Origin: Mucilaginibacter gracilis
GTDB lineage: Bacteria; Bacteroidota; Bacteroidia; Sphingobacteriales; Sphingobacteriaceae
Length of the DNA: 64,000 nt
NCBI RefSeq assembly: GCF_003633615.1
Contig: NZ_RBKU01000001.1
Span: forward strand, 4,092,001-4,156,000
Reading direction: 5' to 3'
Shown: positions 18,099-28,849 of the stretch, piece after piece
How positions within the stretch are numbered: the first letter of the stretch is position 1
Layout: the number at the start of each line of letters is the position of its first letter
The notes under the pieces: model-generated
Told to the model about the DNA's origin: nothing
Databases searched by the model: none
Seen by the model: only the letters and a program-made list of their open reading frames with translations
Program-made: the position numbers and the translations under genes

Positions 18099-18302
18099 TC
18101 TTACGTTTGATATATGGCAAAGTAATTAATTTTTGTAAAGGTATAAATAGCATGAGCTTTATAAATTAGTTTACCTTGCAAGTTGTTACCAATATAATAT
18201 ATATTTAATATTAATGCCCAAATGTAATTTTCATTGCGGCTTGTAATATATTTTTTATTTTTTAGTTTAAATTATATTAGTTTGTGTTTGTAAACCCCTT
18301 TT

Positions 18303-19919
18303 ATGCGGAGCTATCTGTTATACCTTTTATTAGTTATTCCTTTTACTGCATTTTCATCATCAAAAACAGACAGTTTGTTTGATCGGTTGAAGTACGAATT
18401 CAGTCAAAAAAGTGTTTATGACAGTCAAAAGGAAAACGCCATTTTAAAACTCAAAAAAAGTTTGGCCTCGGTTTCTAAAAGTAACTTTGAAGTGCAGTAC
18501 AATATTTGCCTTAAACTTTACGACGAATATAAATCGTACCAGTACGATTCGGCATACGTTTATGCCGGTAAAATGCTTGAGCTGAGTGGGGGCTTAAAAG
18601 ATAAATCGAAAAAAGATTATAGTAAGATAAAAATCGCCTTCATTCTGATCTCGTCGGGAATGTTTAAGGAAACCTTCGAAAATTTAAAAGGTGTGCGTGT
18701 TAAAGATCTGGATGTTGATACTAAAATTGAATATTACTCCTTGCTAACCCGCGCCTACTATGATGTAGCCGCTTATGATAACGACAAAATCTATTCGCCC
18801 GTTTACCGTCAGTTAGCCAATAAGTATATTGATTCGGCCATTGCGCTTTCAGCACCCAATTCGTATGATAAAATATACCTCAGCGGTTTTAAAAAGCTTA
18901 AAAACGGCTTGTATAAACAAGCTTCGCCATTTTTTTTAAACCTGCTCAATAATTATAAATTAAGCACACATCAATATGCCATAGTTTCGTCAACCCTGAG
19001 TGAAATAACGCCCGATAACAGCGAGCGCGTTGCTTTATTGGCTAGGGCGGCTATAAGCGATATCAAATCGTCAACCAAAGAAACGGTTGCGCTTTTGTGG
19101 CTGGCTCAATTGCTTTACAAAAGTAGCGATACCGAAAATGTATATCAGTTTTTGCAGCAGGCGTTAAATGATGCCGAATTTTATGGTGCCAGGCAACGAA
19201 AAATACAAATCAATACCTTGTTACCCATCGTTGCATCAGAAAAGGTAAATTATATAGAACGCGAAAATACCCGCTTCCTGATATTTTTAAGCTCTATTAC
19301 GGTGTTGGCTTTGCTGGTTATTTCGTTTGCGGTAACGCTGTTTAAACAATTAAAAAAGGTTAAGATTAAAGAGAAAATCATCGACGATAAAAACGTATTG
19401 CTCGAAAAGATAAACGAAAGGCTGGTTGAAGGAACTAAGATAAAGGAAGATTATATAGGTTACTTTTTTAATGTAATATCGGGCTATATTTTGCAGCTCG
19501 AAAAACTTAAACGATCGGTTGATATGAAACTGCATGCTAAAAAGTATGACGACATACAGATATTGATTGACAGGATAAATATTAAAAAGGAACGCGATAA
19601 CCTGTTTTACACCTTCGACCACGTGTTTATAAAAATATTTCCAAACTTTGTTACCGCTTTTAACGCTTTGTTTAAAGAGGAAGACCAGATATGGCCAAAA
19701 GAAGATGAAGTATTAACAACCGACCTGAGGATATTTGCCCTGATAAGGATGGGTATAAACGATACCGAAACTATAGCCAAGATTTTAGAATACTCCGAAA
19801 AAACCATTTACGTGTACAAAATGCGCATCAAAGCAAAAGCCTTAATACAGGGCGATGAATTTGACCATAGAATAATGGCCATAAAAGCTGTTGATGCTTC
19901 AAACACGCCTAACAAGTAA
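18303..19919 (+). CDS. susR: SusR-like membrane-spanning regulator (DUF6377 type)
   Basis: 538 residues: a signal peptide, a periplasmic helical-repeat region to about residue 315, one transmembrane segment (about 322-345, FLIFLSSITVLALLVISFAVTLF), a coiled coil, and a cytoplasmic C-terminus with a LuxR-like helix-turn-helix (NDTETIAKILEYSEKTIYVYKMRIKAKA). This matches SusR of the Bacteroides starch system, which senses maltose or oligosaccharide in the periplasm and activates sus genes. It is followed directly by a SusC/D/E operon and alpha-glucosidases on the same strand, so it probably activates the downstream locus. The name reflects that similarity. Confidence 0.8.
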   Translation: MRSYLLYLLLVIPFTAFSSSKTDSLFDRLKYEFSQKSVYDSQKENAILKLKKSLASVSKSNFEVQYNICLKLYDEYKSYQYDSAYVYAGKMLELSGGLKDKSKKDYSKIKIAFILISSGMFKETFENLKGVRVKDLDVDTKIEYYSLLTRAYYDVAAYDNDKIYSPVYRQLANKYIDSAIALSAPNSYDKIYLSGFKKLKNGLYKQASPFFLNLLNNYKLSTHQYAIVSSTLSEITPDNSERVALLARAAISDIKSSTKETVALLWLAQLLYKSSDTENVYQFLQQALNDAEFYGARQRKIQINTLLPIVASEKVNYIERENTRFLIFLSSITVLALLVISFAVTLFKQLKKVKIKEKIIDDKNVLLEKINERLVEGTKIKEDYIGYFFNVISGYILQLEKLKRSVDMKLHAKKYDDIQILIDRINIKKERDNLFYTFDHVFIKIFPNFVTAFNALFKEEDQIWPKEDEVLTTDLRIFALIRMGINDTETIAKILEYSEKTIYVYKMRIKAKALIQGDEFDHRIMAIKAVDASNTPNK

Positions 19920-19986
19920 TACCGCTTTTTTATGCGGAAACACCGCAATTTAAAACCCTGTTTTTTTACTGCTTAGGGCCTTATTT

Positions 19987-20020
19987 AAAACTGTTTTTAC
20001 AGTGATAAAGCAGTTTTTTT
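19987..20020 (+). terminator. Intrinsic terminator after the susR-like gene
   Basis: AAAACTG (19987-19993) pairs with CAGTTTT (20011-20017) and is followed by a T run. It lies 67 bases after the stop and would separate the regulator transcript from the susC promoter. Confidence 0.55.
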
Positions 20021-20543
20021 TAAGCTAAAAATTGCTATGCATGCATAAAAAGATGAAATTTCATTTAAATTTTTTCATTTTGTTTAATTTGCAATTAATT
20101 GATTTTTAGTATTTTAAAATTAAAAATGGTGATATTTTTTTAAATTATTTTTAAACAAATAGTTTTCTGTCATAAGTCCACACACATTTGTATTGTCAAT
20201 CAAATCCAGGCGCGCTGGCATTTAGTTTTAAAATGCATTGCACATTGAGTTGAAAAGACACAAACCAATATAACCAATTTTTATCTGTACAAATATTTCG
20301 GTCACGGTAGGGTAGTCCTGCAAGTAAACTGATTTGGTATTATGCGCTTTTGTGCGGGTAAATGTGCTGCAATAAACTTTGTAAACCTTTAAAACCAACA
20401 GATGATAAAACTTTACCCAACGTAGCACCAACAGCACTCAACATTTAAGTTGTTGAGCAATTACATTCTACAGCTTTTTTTATTATAAACCAATTATAAA
20501 CACAACAAAGCTTTTTAATTAACAACAGTAAAAACTAAATTAA
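20021..20543 (+). promoter_or_regulatory. Gene-free upstream region of the sus operon
   Basis: About 520 bases with no convincing gene. The only open frame of note (20228-20437, minus) has no motif or homologue I recognise. The region is A/T-rich and must contain the promoter and regulator sites for the susC operon. I could not single out a TAnnTTTG element or a clear dyad. Confidence 0.5.
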
Positions 20544-23525
20544 ATGAGAATATTTTATTTTAAAAAGTATCTGCTCCTAAGTGCATTCATTTTTATCCCT
20601 TACTTATTGTTTGCACAATCGGGAAGCATATCCGGTAAGGTTGTTGACGAAAACAAACAACCCTTGCCAGGTGCAACAGTTTCGGTTATTGGTGGCACCC
20701 AGGGCGCCGCTACAGAAACAAATGGCGAATTTTTAATTAAAGGCTTAAAGGCCGGTAAGTATACGCTTGAGGCAAAGTTTATTGGTTATGCGCCAATGCA
20801 AAGCGTAGTTACAGTAACATCCGGGACAGCAATAGTTAACTTTAATTTGAAACCCGATTCAAAAAATTTAAATGAGGTAGTTGTTATTGGTTATGGTACG
20901 CAAAGTAAACGTGAGGTTTCGGGCGCGATATCCACGGTATCATCTAAGGATTTTCAAACAGGTACCGTTACTTCTGCCGATCAATTGGTTCAAGGTAAAG
21001 TAGCCGGGTTGTCAATTACCACCAATGGTTCGCCGGGCTCTGGTAGTACCATCCGTATACGTGGGGGAGCATCATTAAACTCCAGCAACGATCCGTTAAT
21101 AGTTATTGATGGCGTTCCGTTGAGCCCCAATGGAATAAGTGGTGCGGCCAGTGCCTTAAGCCTTGTAAATTCGGATGATATAGAAAGTGTAACTGTGCTA
21201 AAGGATGCTGCTTCAACCGCTATATATGGTTCAAGGGCTTCAAACGGAGTATTATTAATTACTACTAAAAAGGGTGCTAAAGGTGCAGCTCAGGTAAATG
21301 GTTCTACCGAAAATTCGATAGGCACTTTGGCTAGAAGGATTCAGGTATTGTCGGCAGATCAGGTTCGCGCCTATGTTGCCGCAAACAAGCCATCACTTTC
21401 AAGTACGCTGGGTACTGCAAATACCGACTGGCAGGATCAAATTTTTCAAAAGGCATTTACAAGCAACAATAACGTAAATGTTTCTGGCTCTGTTAAAAAT
21501 ATGCCTTACCGTGTTTCTGTTGGGTATCTCGATCAGAATGGCCTTTTAAAAACCGATAATATTAAACGCACATCTGGTGCTTTGCGTTTAAATCCAACAT
21601 TCTTTAATAACTCCCTTAAAGTTGATATCAATGCTAACGGAACCTATCAGCAATCAAGGTTTGCAAATACAGGGGCAATTGGTGCGGCTTTATCATTTGA
21701 TCCAACTCAACCGGTTTATGATCCAAAATCGCCTTACAATGGCTATTACGAGTCGTACAATACCCCCGGTTTAATCAGCAGCGGCTTAAATCCTAACACA
21801 CCAAGAAACCCGGTTGGCCTTTTGTTTGACGATCAAAACACATCGCAGGTTTACCGTTCTTTTGGTAATGCAGTTGTAAACTATAAATTTCCATTTTTAA
21901 AGGCTTTATCTGCAAGTGCTAACTTTGGGTATGATGTATCAAAGGGGCAAGGTGTAACATCTATTCCGGCAAGTGCTGCACAAGCATTTAATTCGTTGGG
22001 TAATAATACACCATACCTGCAAAAAAATCAAAACACAACAGTTGAGTATTATTTAAATTATACCAACGACATCAAATCTATTAAGAGCACCATTAACGCT
22101 CAGGCAGGTTACGGATATTATAATTTTTTAAACACCAATTATAATTTCCAGGCGTTGAGTGCTAATAATCAACCTCAGCCAAACTCATCTGCCCCGTTAT
22201 ATCCTTATAGCCAGGGCGAGTATACTATTATATCGTACTATGGCCGTTTAATTTATACCTACGATGAGAAGTACACCTTACAGGGATCTATCCGGTCTGA
22301 TAATACTTCTAAATTTTCACCAAGCACGCGTCAGGGTATTTTTCCTGCAGGAGCATTCTCTTATCGCGTAAGTGACGAAGATTTTTTAAAAGACAGCAAA
22401 ACTATTTCCGACCTTAAACTAAGGGTAAGTTATGGTGTAACCGGCCAACAGGACGGAATAGGCTACTATGGTTATTTGCCTATTTATTCGTTAACCACTA
22501 ATGATACCCGTTACCAATTTGGTAATACTTATTACAATGGCTATACCCCGTCGGCATATGATACCAGCTTGAAATGGGAAACCACAAACACCTTTAACGC
22601 GGGTATTGATTATGGTTTCTTCCACCAAAGGCTTTATGGTTCGGTTGATTTTTACTCACGTAAAACAAAAGATTTGCTGGCTACCGTGCCTATACCATCG
22701 GGTACTAACTTTACTAACCAGTTAACAACCAACGTTGGTAATTCAATTAGCCACGGTGTTGAATTAAACATAAACGCCATACCGGTAAAAACTAAAAACT
22801 TAAGCTGGACGCTTAACTACAACATAGCTTACAATAAGGTTAGTATTACAAACTTGTACCTGGTACCTAACCCAACCAGCGTAGGTGTTCAAACCGGAGG
22901 TATATCTGGTGGTACAGGTAATTACGTACAATTAAACGCACTTAACCAAACACCAGGTACATTTTATTTATACAAACAAGTTTACGGTGCAAACGGTAAA
23001 CCGTTAGAAGGTGTATTTGCCGACTTAAATGGCGACGGTGCTATTACTGCTGCCGACAGGTACCTTTATCATAGTGCAGCTCCACCGGTTACCATGGGTT
23101 TCAGCACTCAGGTAAACTATAAAAAATGGAGTTTAAGTACTGTTATACGCGCCAACATTGGCAATTATGTGTATAATAACGTTGATGCCAACCTGGCTAC
23201 AGGCGGTAGTATAATCAATAACGTTGGAGTAGTAAATAACGCCACTACCGGAATTTACGGATCGGGATTTACGGGCTACAATTACCTGAGCGATTATTGG
23301 GTTCAAAATGCTTCGTTTGTTAGAATGGACAACGCGGGTTTAGGATATAATTTTGGCAATCTTTTTAACAACCACATTAATTTGCGTGCTGCATTTAACT
23401 GCCAAAATGTTTTTGTTATCACCAAATATACCGGCTTAGACCCCGAAGTATATTCGGGTATAGATAATAACACTTATCCAAGGCCGCGAACATTTACTGT
23501 TGGTTTAAACATTGGTTTAAAATAA
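20544..23525 (+). CDS. susC: SusC-like TonB-dependent outer-membrane transporter
   Basis: 993 residues. A signal peptide ends after LLFAQ, followed by a CarboxypepD_reg-like domain (GSISGKVVDENKQPLPGATVSV, residues 26-105), the TonB box region with LNEVVVIGYGTQSKREVSGAIS, a plug, and a 22-stranded barrel ending in TFTVGLNIGLK. It forms a pedal-bin complex with SusD and imports oligosaccharides into the periplasm using TonB energy. The downstream enzymes are alpha-glucan active, so starch or maltodextrins are the likely cargo. It lies 18 bases before susD. Confidence 0.95.
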   Translation: MRIFYFKKYLLLSAFIFIPYLLFAQSGSISGKVVDENKQPLPGATVSVIGGTQGAATETNGEFLIKGLKAGKYTLEAKFIGYAPMQSVVTVTSGTAIVNFNLKPDSKNLNEVVVIGYGTQSKREVSGAISTVSSKDFQTGTVTSADQLVQGKVAGLSITTNGSPGSGSTIRIRGGASLNSSNDPLIVIDGVPLSPNGISGAASALSLVNSDDIESVTVLKDAASTAIYGSRASNGVLLITTKKGAKGAAQVNGSTENSIGTLARRIQVLSADQVRAYVAANKPSLSSTLGTANTDWQDQIFQKAFTSNNNVNVSGSVKNMPYRVSVGYLDQNGLLKTDNIKRTSGALRLNPTFFNNSLKVDINANGTYQQSRFANTGAIGAALSFDPTQPVYDPKSPYNGYYESYNTPGLISSGLNPNTPRNPVGLLFDDQNTSQVYRSFGNAVVNYKFPFLKALSASANFGYDVSKGQGVTSIPASAAQAFNSLGNNTPYLQKNQNTTVEYYLNYTNDIKSIKSTINAQAGYGYYNFLNTNYNFQALSANNQPQPNSSAPLYPYSQGEYTIISYYGRLIYTYDEKYTLQGSIRSDNTSKFSPSTRQGIFPAGAFSYRVSDEDFLKDSKTISDLKLRVSYGVTGQQDGIGYYGYLPIYSLTTNDTRYQFGNTYYNGYTPSAYDTSLKWETTNTFNAGIDYGFFHQRLYGSVDFYSRKTKDLLATVPIPSGTNFTNQLTTNVGNSISHGVELNINAIPVKTKNLSWTLNYNIAYNKVSITNLYLVPNPTSVGVQTGGISGGTGNYVQLNALNQTPGTFYLYKQVYGANGKPLEGVFADLNGDGAITAADRYLYHSAAPPVTMGFSTQVNYKKWSLSTVIRANIGNYVYNNVDANLATGGSIINNVGVVNNATTGIYGSGFTGYNYLSDYWVQNASFVRMDNAGLGYNFGNLFNNHINLRAAFNCQNVFVITKYTGLDPEVYSGIDNNTYPRPRTFTVGLNIGLK

Positions 23526-23543
23526 ATTTTAAGAAATAAAGGA

Positions 23544-25133
23544 ATGAAAAATACAATACTGAAAAAATCCTTGTTACTGCTTGCCACTACCGGATTTTTA
23601 TTTTCATGCTCAAAAGATCTGAACAGATCACCAATTAATACAACTACCGATGCTGTGGCATTTAGTACATCCCTGGGTTACAAACAGGGCCTGGCTAAAG
23701 TTTACAGTGCCTTCGCCACAACTGGAAGCAGCGGTTCGGGATCGGGAGATATTGCGGGTATAGATGCAGGAACATCCGACTTTATCCGTTTATATTGGAA
23801 TGCCGAAGAACTACCTACCGATGAGGCTGTTTGTATCTGGAATGACCCGGGTGTGCCCGATTTTCATAACAACAACTGGACATCTAACAATTTGATATTG
23901 TTAGGCTTGTACAACCGCAGTATTTATCAGATAACGTTGGCAAACTCGTTCATTAACGAGTCGTCCGACGATAATTTATCTGCACGTGGCATTACCGGCA
24001 GCGATGCTACCAATGTTCGTTACTACCGCGCCGAAGCACGTTTTTTGAGGGCTTACCAATACTGGGTATTAATGGATATGTTTGGCAATCCGCCATTTGT
24101 TACCGAAGCAACACCAATTGGTAAAACGCTTCCGCCGCAAATTAGCAGAGCTGATCTTTTCACTTACATTGAATCGGAACTGAAGGCTATTGACCCCTTA
24201 TTAGTAGCACCTGCAAAAAATGAATATGCACGCGTAGATCAGGGTGCCGACTGGGCCTTGCTTTCACGTATGTATTTAAATGCGCAGGTTTATACCGGTA
24301 CAGCCCGGAATACCGATGCTATTACCTATGCAAGCAAAGTTATAGCTGCGGGCTACTCATTAAACCCGGTTTATAAAAACTTATTTTTGGCCGATAACAA
24401 TGTAAATAACCCCGAAGTTATTTTGCCTATTGCTTACGATTTGGTAAATACACAAAATTACGGCGGTACTACCTTTATCATCAACAGTTCGGTAAGTGGC
24501 GCAGAAGGGCCGGCCAATTTTGGCGTGCCGGGAGGTGGTTGGTCTGGTAATCACACTACCGAGGCTTTACCAAATATATTTGGCGACTACAGTGGTGCTA
24601 CAGATAAACGCGCTATGTTTTATACCACTGCCCCTACAACAAAAAACACTACCGATGTTACATCATTTACTTCGGGTTTTGCGGTAACTAAATTTAGCAA
24701 CTTAACTTCTACCGGGGCTACTTTACCAGGGGCGAGTGTTTATTGTTCAACCGATTTTCCGTTATTCCGTTTAGGCGAAGTTTATTTAAATTATGCTGAA
24801 GCTGTTTTACGTGGAGGTACAGGCGGCACTACTACACAAGCATTACAATATTTTAATGCGTTGCGCACGCGCGCTTATGGTGGCCCATCGGGTAATGTAA
24901 CCACCATCACGTTAAACGATGTTTTAAACGAAAGATCACGTGAGTTATACTGGGAAGCAACCCGCAGAACAGATTTGATCCGTTTCGGTAAGTTTACGGG
25001 AGGCTCTTACCTGTGGCCATTTAAAGGAGGAGTACTTAGCGGTACAGCAATTCCTGATTTCCGCGCCCTATATCCTTTGCCCGCAACAGATGTTACGGCC
25101 AACCCAAATCTTAAACAAAATACAGGCTACTAA
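23544..25133 (+). CDS. susD: SusD/RagB-family surface glycan-binding lipoprotein
   Basis: 529 residues with a lipoprotein signal (GFLFSCSKDL, lipobox Cys at 22). The SusD tetratricopeptide-like fold is recognisable from AEARFLRAYQYWVLMDMFGNPPFVTE near residue 160 and the C-terminal LNERSRELYWEATRRTDLIRFGKF. It caps the SusC barrel at the cell surface and captures glycan. Gene order and spacing match the canonical susCD pair. Confidence 0.95.
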   Translation: MKNTILKKSLLLLATTGFLFSCSKDLNRSPINTTTDAVAFSTSLGYKQGLAKVYSAFATTGSSGSGSGDIAGIDAGTSDFIRLYWNAEELPTDEAVCIWNDPGVPDFHNNNWTSNNLILLGLYNRSIYQITLANSFINESSDDNLSARGITGSDATNVRYYRAEARFLRAYQYWVLMDMFGNPPFVTEATPIGKTLPPQISRADLFTYIESELKAIDPLLVAPAKNEYARVDQGADWALLSRMYLNAQVYTGTARNTDAITYASKVIAAGYSLNPVYKNLFLADNNVNNPEVILPIAYDLVNTQNYGGTTFIINSSVSGAEGPANFGVPGGGWSGNHTTEALPNIFGDYSGATDKRAMFYTTAPTTKNTTDVTSFTSGFAVTKFSNLTSTGATLPGASVYCSTDFPLFRLGEVYLNYAEAVLRGGTGGTTTQALQYFNALRTRAYGGPSGNVTTITLNDVLNERSRELYWEATRRTDLIRFGKFTGGSYLWPFKGGVLSGTAIPDFRALYPLPATDVTANPNLKQNTGY

Positions 25134-25158
25134 TTTTTAACCTAAAAAAATTATTAAA

Positions 25159-26283
25159 ATGAAATCATTTTTAAATAAATTATTAGCTGTTAGTAGTTTA
25201 ACGCTACTTGTGCTATCGTCATCATGTAAAAAAGACGGCACCATAGTAACTGCTACAAATGGCACCGGGGGCACGCTTACTTCATCCACAAATACTTTGG
25301 TGTTAAATAGCGCAAAACTTACAGATGTAAGTACCATTATTACTTTCAATTTTACCCAGGCCAGTTATGGTTATCAATCGGCAATAACCAACACATTGCA
25401 GATAGATGCCGCCAGTGATAATTGGGCTAACCCCTACACCGTAGCATTAGGTACTAATGTGTTTACGCAGGCCTACAACACTCCCGATTTTAATGCCATT
25501 ATGTTAAAAATTGGCCTTAAAGGCGGAGTGGCCGGCCAGGTTAATGTAAGGGTAAAAAGCGCTATTGGTACCAATACTTTTGTATACACCAATATAGCAG
25601 CATTAACTATTACACCGTTCAATTTAAAATCGTGGTTATATACGGTAGGTGCTTTTCAAGGGTGGAACATTAATGGAACAGATAGTTTATACTCTGCAAC
25701 AAGTAATAATATCTATATCGGTATCGCCAATTTTACTGCAGGTAACAATCAGTTTTTGGTGGTACCTAAAAAAGGTAGTTATGATAATAAATATGCTACC
25801 AACGATGCTATCAATGTAACGAGCAGCAACGTAGCGCAAGGTGGAGGAAATAATTTTTCGGCTCCAACAGTGGCAGGGCAGTATTTGGTAACCCTAAATT
25901 TGAATACCAATAAAATTACATTTGCACTAGTAGATTACTACACCATTATTGGCGACGCAGCACAAGGTTGGGGTACCGATGTTGCAATGAAGTATGTAAA
26001 CGATGGCAACAGCAACTGGGCGGTAACGCTGCCATTGCTGTCGTCTGGTTCGTTTAAAATAAGGGAAGATGTCGATTGGACCTACAGTTGGGGTATCCCG
26101 AAAGCAAATACTGACGGATATGGTATAGCTAATACGCTAAACAGAACAAGTAATGATAACATCACCATTACTTCGAGCGGTAGTTACGCAGTTACATTTA
26201 ACGCGCCAATAACTTTATACACAACAACGCCGCCGCCTGCACCGGCTTCTACAACGGCAACGTATAGTGTGGTAAAACAATAA
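25159..26283 (+). CDS. susE: SusE/SusF-like surface starch-binding lipoprotein
   Basis: 374 residues. The lipoprotein signal ends LLVLSSSCKKDG. An N-terminal SusE Ig-like domain (TLVLNSAKLTDVSTIITFNFTQ) is followed by two SusE/F-type carbohydrate-binding modules, each beginning with a YTVGAFQGWN- or YTIIGDAAQGWG-like strand. These bind starch at the surface without hydrolysis. It is the third gene of the susCDE unit. A strong hairpin follows it, which should reduce read-through into the enzyme genes. Confidence 0.88.
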   Translation: MKSFLNKLLAVSSLTLLVLSSSCKKDGTIVTATNGTGGTLTSSTNTLVLNSAKLTDVSTIITFNFTQASYGYQSAITNTLQIDAASDNWANPYTVALGTNVFTQAYNTPDFNAIMLKIGLKGGVAGQVNVRVKSAIGTNTFVYTNIAALTITPFNLKSWLYTVGAFQGWNINGTDSLYSATSNNIYIGIANFTAGNNQFLVVPKKGSYDNKYATNDAINVTSSNVAQGGGNNFSAPTVAGQYLVTLNLNTNKITFALVDYYTIIGDAAQGWGTDVAMKYVNDGNSNWAVTLPLLSSGSFKIREDVDWTYSWGIPKANTDGYGIANTLNRTSNDNITITSSGSYAVTFNAPITLYTTTPPPAPASTTATYSVVKQ

Positions 26284-26308
26284 TTTTTTTAACTGACCTC
26301 ATAATGCC

Positions 26309-26341
26309 AACTAACCCGCAAGCAATTGCGGGTTAGTTTTA
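26309..26341 (+). terminator. Terminator/attenuator after susE
   Basis: A 13-bp perfect stem, AACTAACCCGCAA (26309-26321) with its complement (26326-26338), a GCAA loop and a trailing T run. It lies between susE and the GH31 gene and would make susCDE more abundant than the downstream enzymes. Confidence 0.75.
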
Positions 26342-26415
26342 ACATCCGGCTTAAATGAGCCGGTAATTACTTAGCAACGGGTTAACTTATATGGCCTGTT
26401 ATTAACGCACCTATA

Positions 26416-28845
26416 ATGAACATCAAACAATCCGGCTTTTTAGTATTTTTATTAGCCCTTGCATCAATAAGCACCAATGCCCAGGTTAAAAGTGTGGGTA
26501 AGGTAACCAGTGTAAATATTCACAATCAGCAGGTGGATATTGTTACCGATAATGCCTTTGCTACCATAAGTGTATACAGTGCCAATGTTATCCGTGTGCG
26601 CATTGATAAACAACAGCTCGCTGCCGATTTTTCGTACGCAGTTATTCAAACCCCACAGCAAACCAAAGCTGCCATTACCCAAAATGCTCAGGAAGTGGAT
26701 ATTGTTACCGATTCATTACATGCGCGTATCACCAAAATACCTTTCTTAGTAACATTTTACACGCCTGATGGTAAAGTAATCAATCAGGACGAAACCGGCT
26801 TTACCACCTCGTGGGTAAACGAATCGGTTACTACCTACAAAAAAATGCAGGACGGCGAACGCTTTATCGGCTTAGGCGAAAAAACCGGTAATCTCGACCG
26901 TAAGGGAAACGGTTACACCAATTGGAATACCGATTCGTTCGGCTATGCCACCAATGCCGATCCTATTTATTCTACTATTCCATTTTATATCGGTATTCAT
27001 CACGGTATCAATTACGGTATCTTTATGGATAACACCTATCAAAGCGATTTTAACTTTGGTGCAAGTAATAACCGTTTTTCATCATTTGGCGCTCGTGGGG
27101 GCGAAATGAATTATTACTTCATCTATCATACACATATAGCTGATATTATTACATCGTACACTGCACTTACCGGGCGCATGAAAATGCCGCCGTTGTGGAG
27201 CCTCGGGTATCAGCAAAACCGTTACAGCTATTACCCGGAAACCGAAGTTTTCAGAATAGCGGGCACCTTACGCGAAAAGAAAATTCCTGCCGATGGCATT
27301 ACGCTGGATATTCATTACATGGATCATTACAAGGTATTCACCTGGGATAAAAACCGTTTCGCCGACCCTAAAGCCATGAACAATAAGCTCAAGGATATGG
27401 GCTTTAAACTTACCGTAATTGTTGACCCAGGCGTTAAGGTTGAAAAAGGTTATGGCACTTACGAGCGCGGGTTAACTCAAAATATATTTGCCAAATACCC
27501 CGATAGTACCAATTACAGCGGCGAAGTTTGGCCGGGCCTATGCCACTTTCCGGATTTTACAAACCCTAAGGCCCGTGCCTGGTGGGGAACCGAGATGAAA
27601 AAATATGGCGACGACGGCATCAGCGGTATCTGGAACGATATGAACGAGATTGCCACCTGGGGCCAAAAAATGCCTGATAATATTATTTTTGATTACGACG
27701 GCAAAAAAGCATCTAACCTGCAAACACACAACGTTTACGCATTGCAAATGGCCCGTGCCAGTTATGATGGTGCAAAGGCGGCTATGGGTAAGCGTCCGTT
27801 TATTTTAACGCGTGCGGGTTACGCCGGTTTGCAGCGTTACTCAGCTATCTGGACGGGTGATAACCGATCAGAAGACAGCCACATGCTGTTGGGCGTGCGT
27901 TTATTAAACAGTTTAGGTTTAAGCGGCGTAGCCTTTACAGGGATGGATATTGGCGGTTTTACCGGTAACGCAACGCCATCGTTGTTTGCTAAATGGATTC
28001 AGATTGGCGCATTTAATCCATACTTCCGTAACCATACCGCAGTAAATACAAAATCTGCCGAACCATGGACGTTTGGCGAAGAAGTTTTGGAGATATCTCG
28101 AAACTATATTAACCTGCGTTACAAATTGCTTCCGTACCTGTACTCTACTTTTTACGAAGCAACACAAAACGGCCACCCGGTTATGCGCTCGCTGGCTATT
28201 GATTATACGTTCGATCAAAATATTTATAACGAGCAGTTTCAAAACCAATACCTGTTTGGCAGCGCATTTTTAGTAATGCCTTTTGAGGGCGACGCTAAAT
28301 TTGGCAAAGTATATTTCCCGCAAGGCAAATGGTACGATTTGTATAGCGGTGCAGTTCAAACCGGTGGCGAAGAAAAAATCATTCAGCTATCGTCAAACAA
28401 ACTGCCGGTGTATGTTAAACAAAGCAGTATTATCCCAATGCAATCGCTGGTGCAGTCAACCTCGCAAAAACCTACCGATACCCTGGTGGTAAATGTTTAC
28501 CAGGGCGAAATACCAAACAAATATGTTTACTACGAAGACGACGGCGAAAGCTACGCTTACGAAAATGGCAGCTTTTACAAACGTACCATAAGCTACGATC
28601 CGGCTAAAAAAGCCATCACTTTTGATAAAGTTGAAGGGTCGGCAGCATCTAAATTCAATAACATTAAGCTGGTTTTACATGGCTTTGGTGCAACAAATAA
28701 AGGCGACTGGAATGACGATTTTGCATCGTACCTAACACCCATATCCAAATTTGACCCACAGGGCAATGCTAACGCGGCTGAGGGCGAAAAGGTAAAGAGT
28801 ATGGTGATAAAAAATAGCAGTGCCCAGTTTACTATCAATTACTAA
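26416..28845 (+). CDS. GH31 alpha-glucosidase, periplasmic
   Basis: 809 residues with a signal peptide cleaved after SISTNAQ. GH31 signatures are present: the nucleophile D408 in IWNDMNE and the acid/base D482 in IWTGDNRSED, followed by GGFTGNATPSLFAKWIQIGAFNPYFRNH. It is expected to release glucose from the non-reducing ends of maltodextrins, or to cut alpha-1,6 links, in the periplasm. It takes the place usually held by the GH97 SusB in Bacteroides. It ends five bases before the GH13 start. Confidence 0.93.
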   Translation: MNIKQSGFLVFLLALASISTNAQVKSVGKVTSVNIHNQQVDIVTDNAFATISVYSANVIRVRIDKQQLAADFSYAVIQTPQQTKAAITQNAQEVDIVTDSLHARITKIPFLVTFYTPDGKVINQDETGFTTSWVNESVTTYKKMQDGERFIGLGEKTGNLDRKGNGYTNWNTDSFGYATNADPIYSTIPFYIGIHHGINYGIFMDNTYQSDFNFGASNNRFSSFGARGGEMNYYFIYHTHIADIITSYTALTGRMKMPPLWSLGYQQNRYSYYPETEVFRIAGTLREKKIPADGITLDIHYMDHYKVFTWDKNRFADPKAMNNKLKDMGFKLTVIVDPGVKVEKGYGTYERGLTQNIFAKYPDSTNYSGEVWPGLCHFPDFTNPKARAWWGTEMKKYGDDGISGIWNDMNEIATWGQKMPDNIIFDYDGKKASNLQTHNVYALQMARASYDGAKAAMGKRPFILTRAGYAGLQRYSAIWTGDNRSEDSHMLLGVRLLNSLGLSGVAFTGMDIGGFTGNATPSLFAKWIQIGAFNPYFRNHTAVNTKSAEPWTFGEEVLEISRNYINLRYKLLPYLYSTFYEATQNGHPVMRSLAIDYTFDQNIYNEQFQNQYLFGSAFLVMPFEGDAKFGKVYFPQGKWYDLYSGAVQTGGEEKIIQLSSNKLPVYVKQSSIIPMQSLVQSTSQKPTDTLVVNVYQGEIPNKYVYYEDDGESYAYENGSFYKRTISYDPAKKAITFDKVEGSAASKFNNIKLVLHGFGATNKGDWNDDFASYLTPISKFDPQGNANAAEGEKVKSMVIKNSSAQFTINY

Positions 28846-28849
28846 ACAA

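Noticed and set aside
20228..20437. 69-residue open frame on the minus strand in the sus upstream region
   Set aside because: No motif, no start context and no similarity I can recognise. The region is A/T-rich and most likely regulatory.
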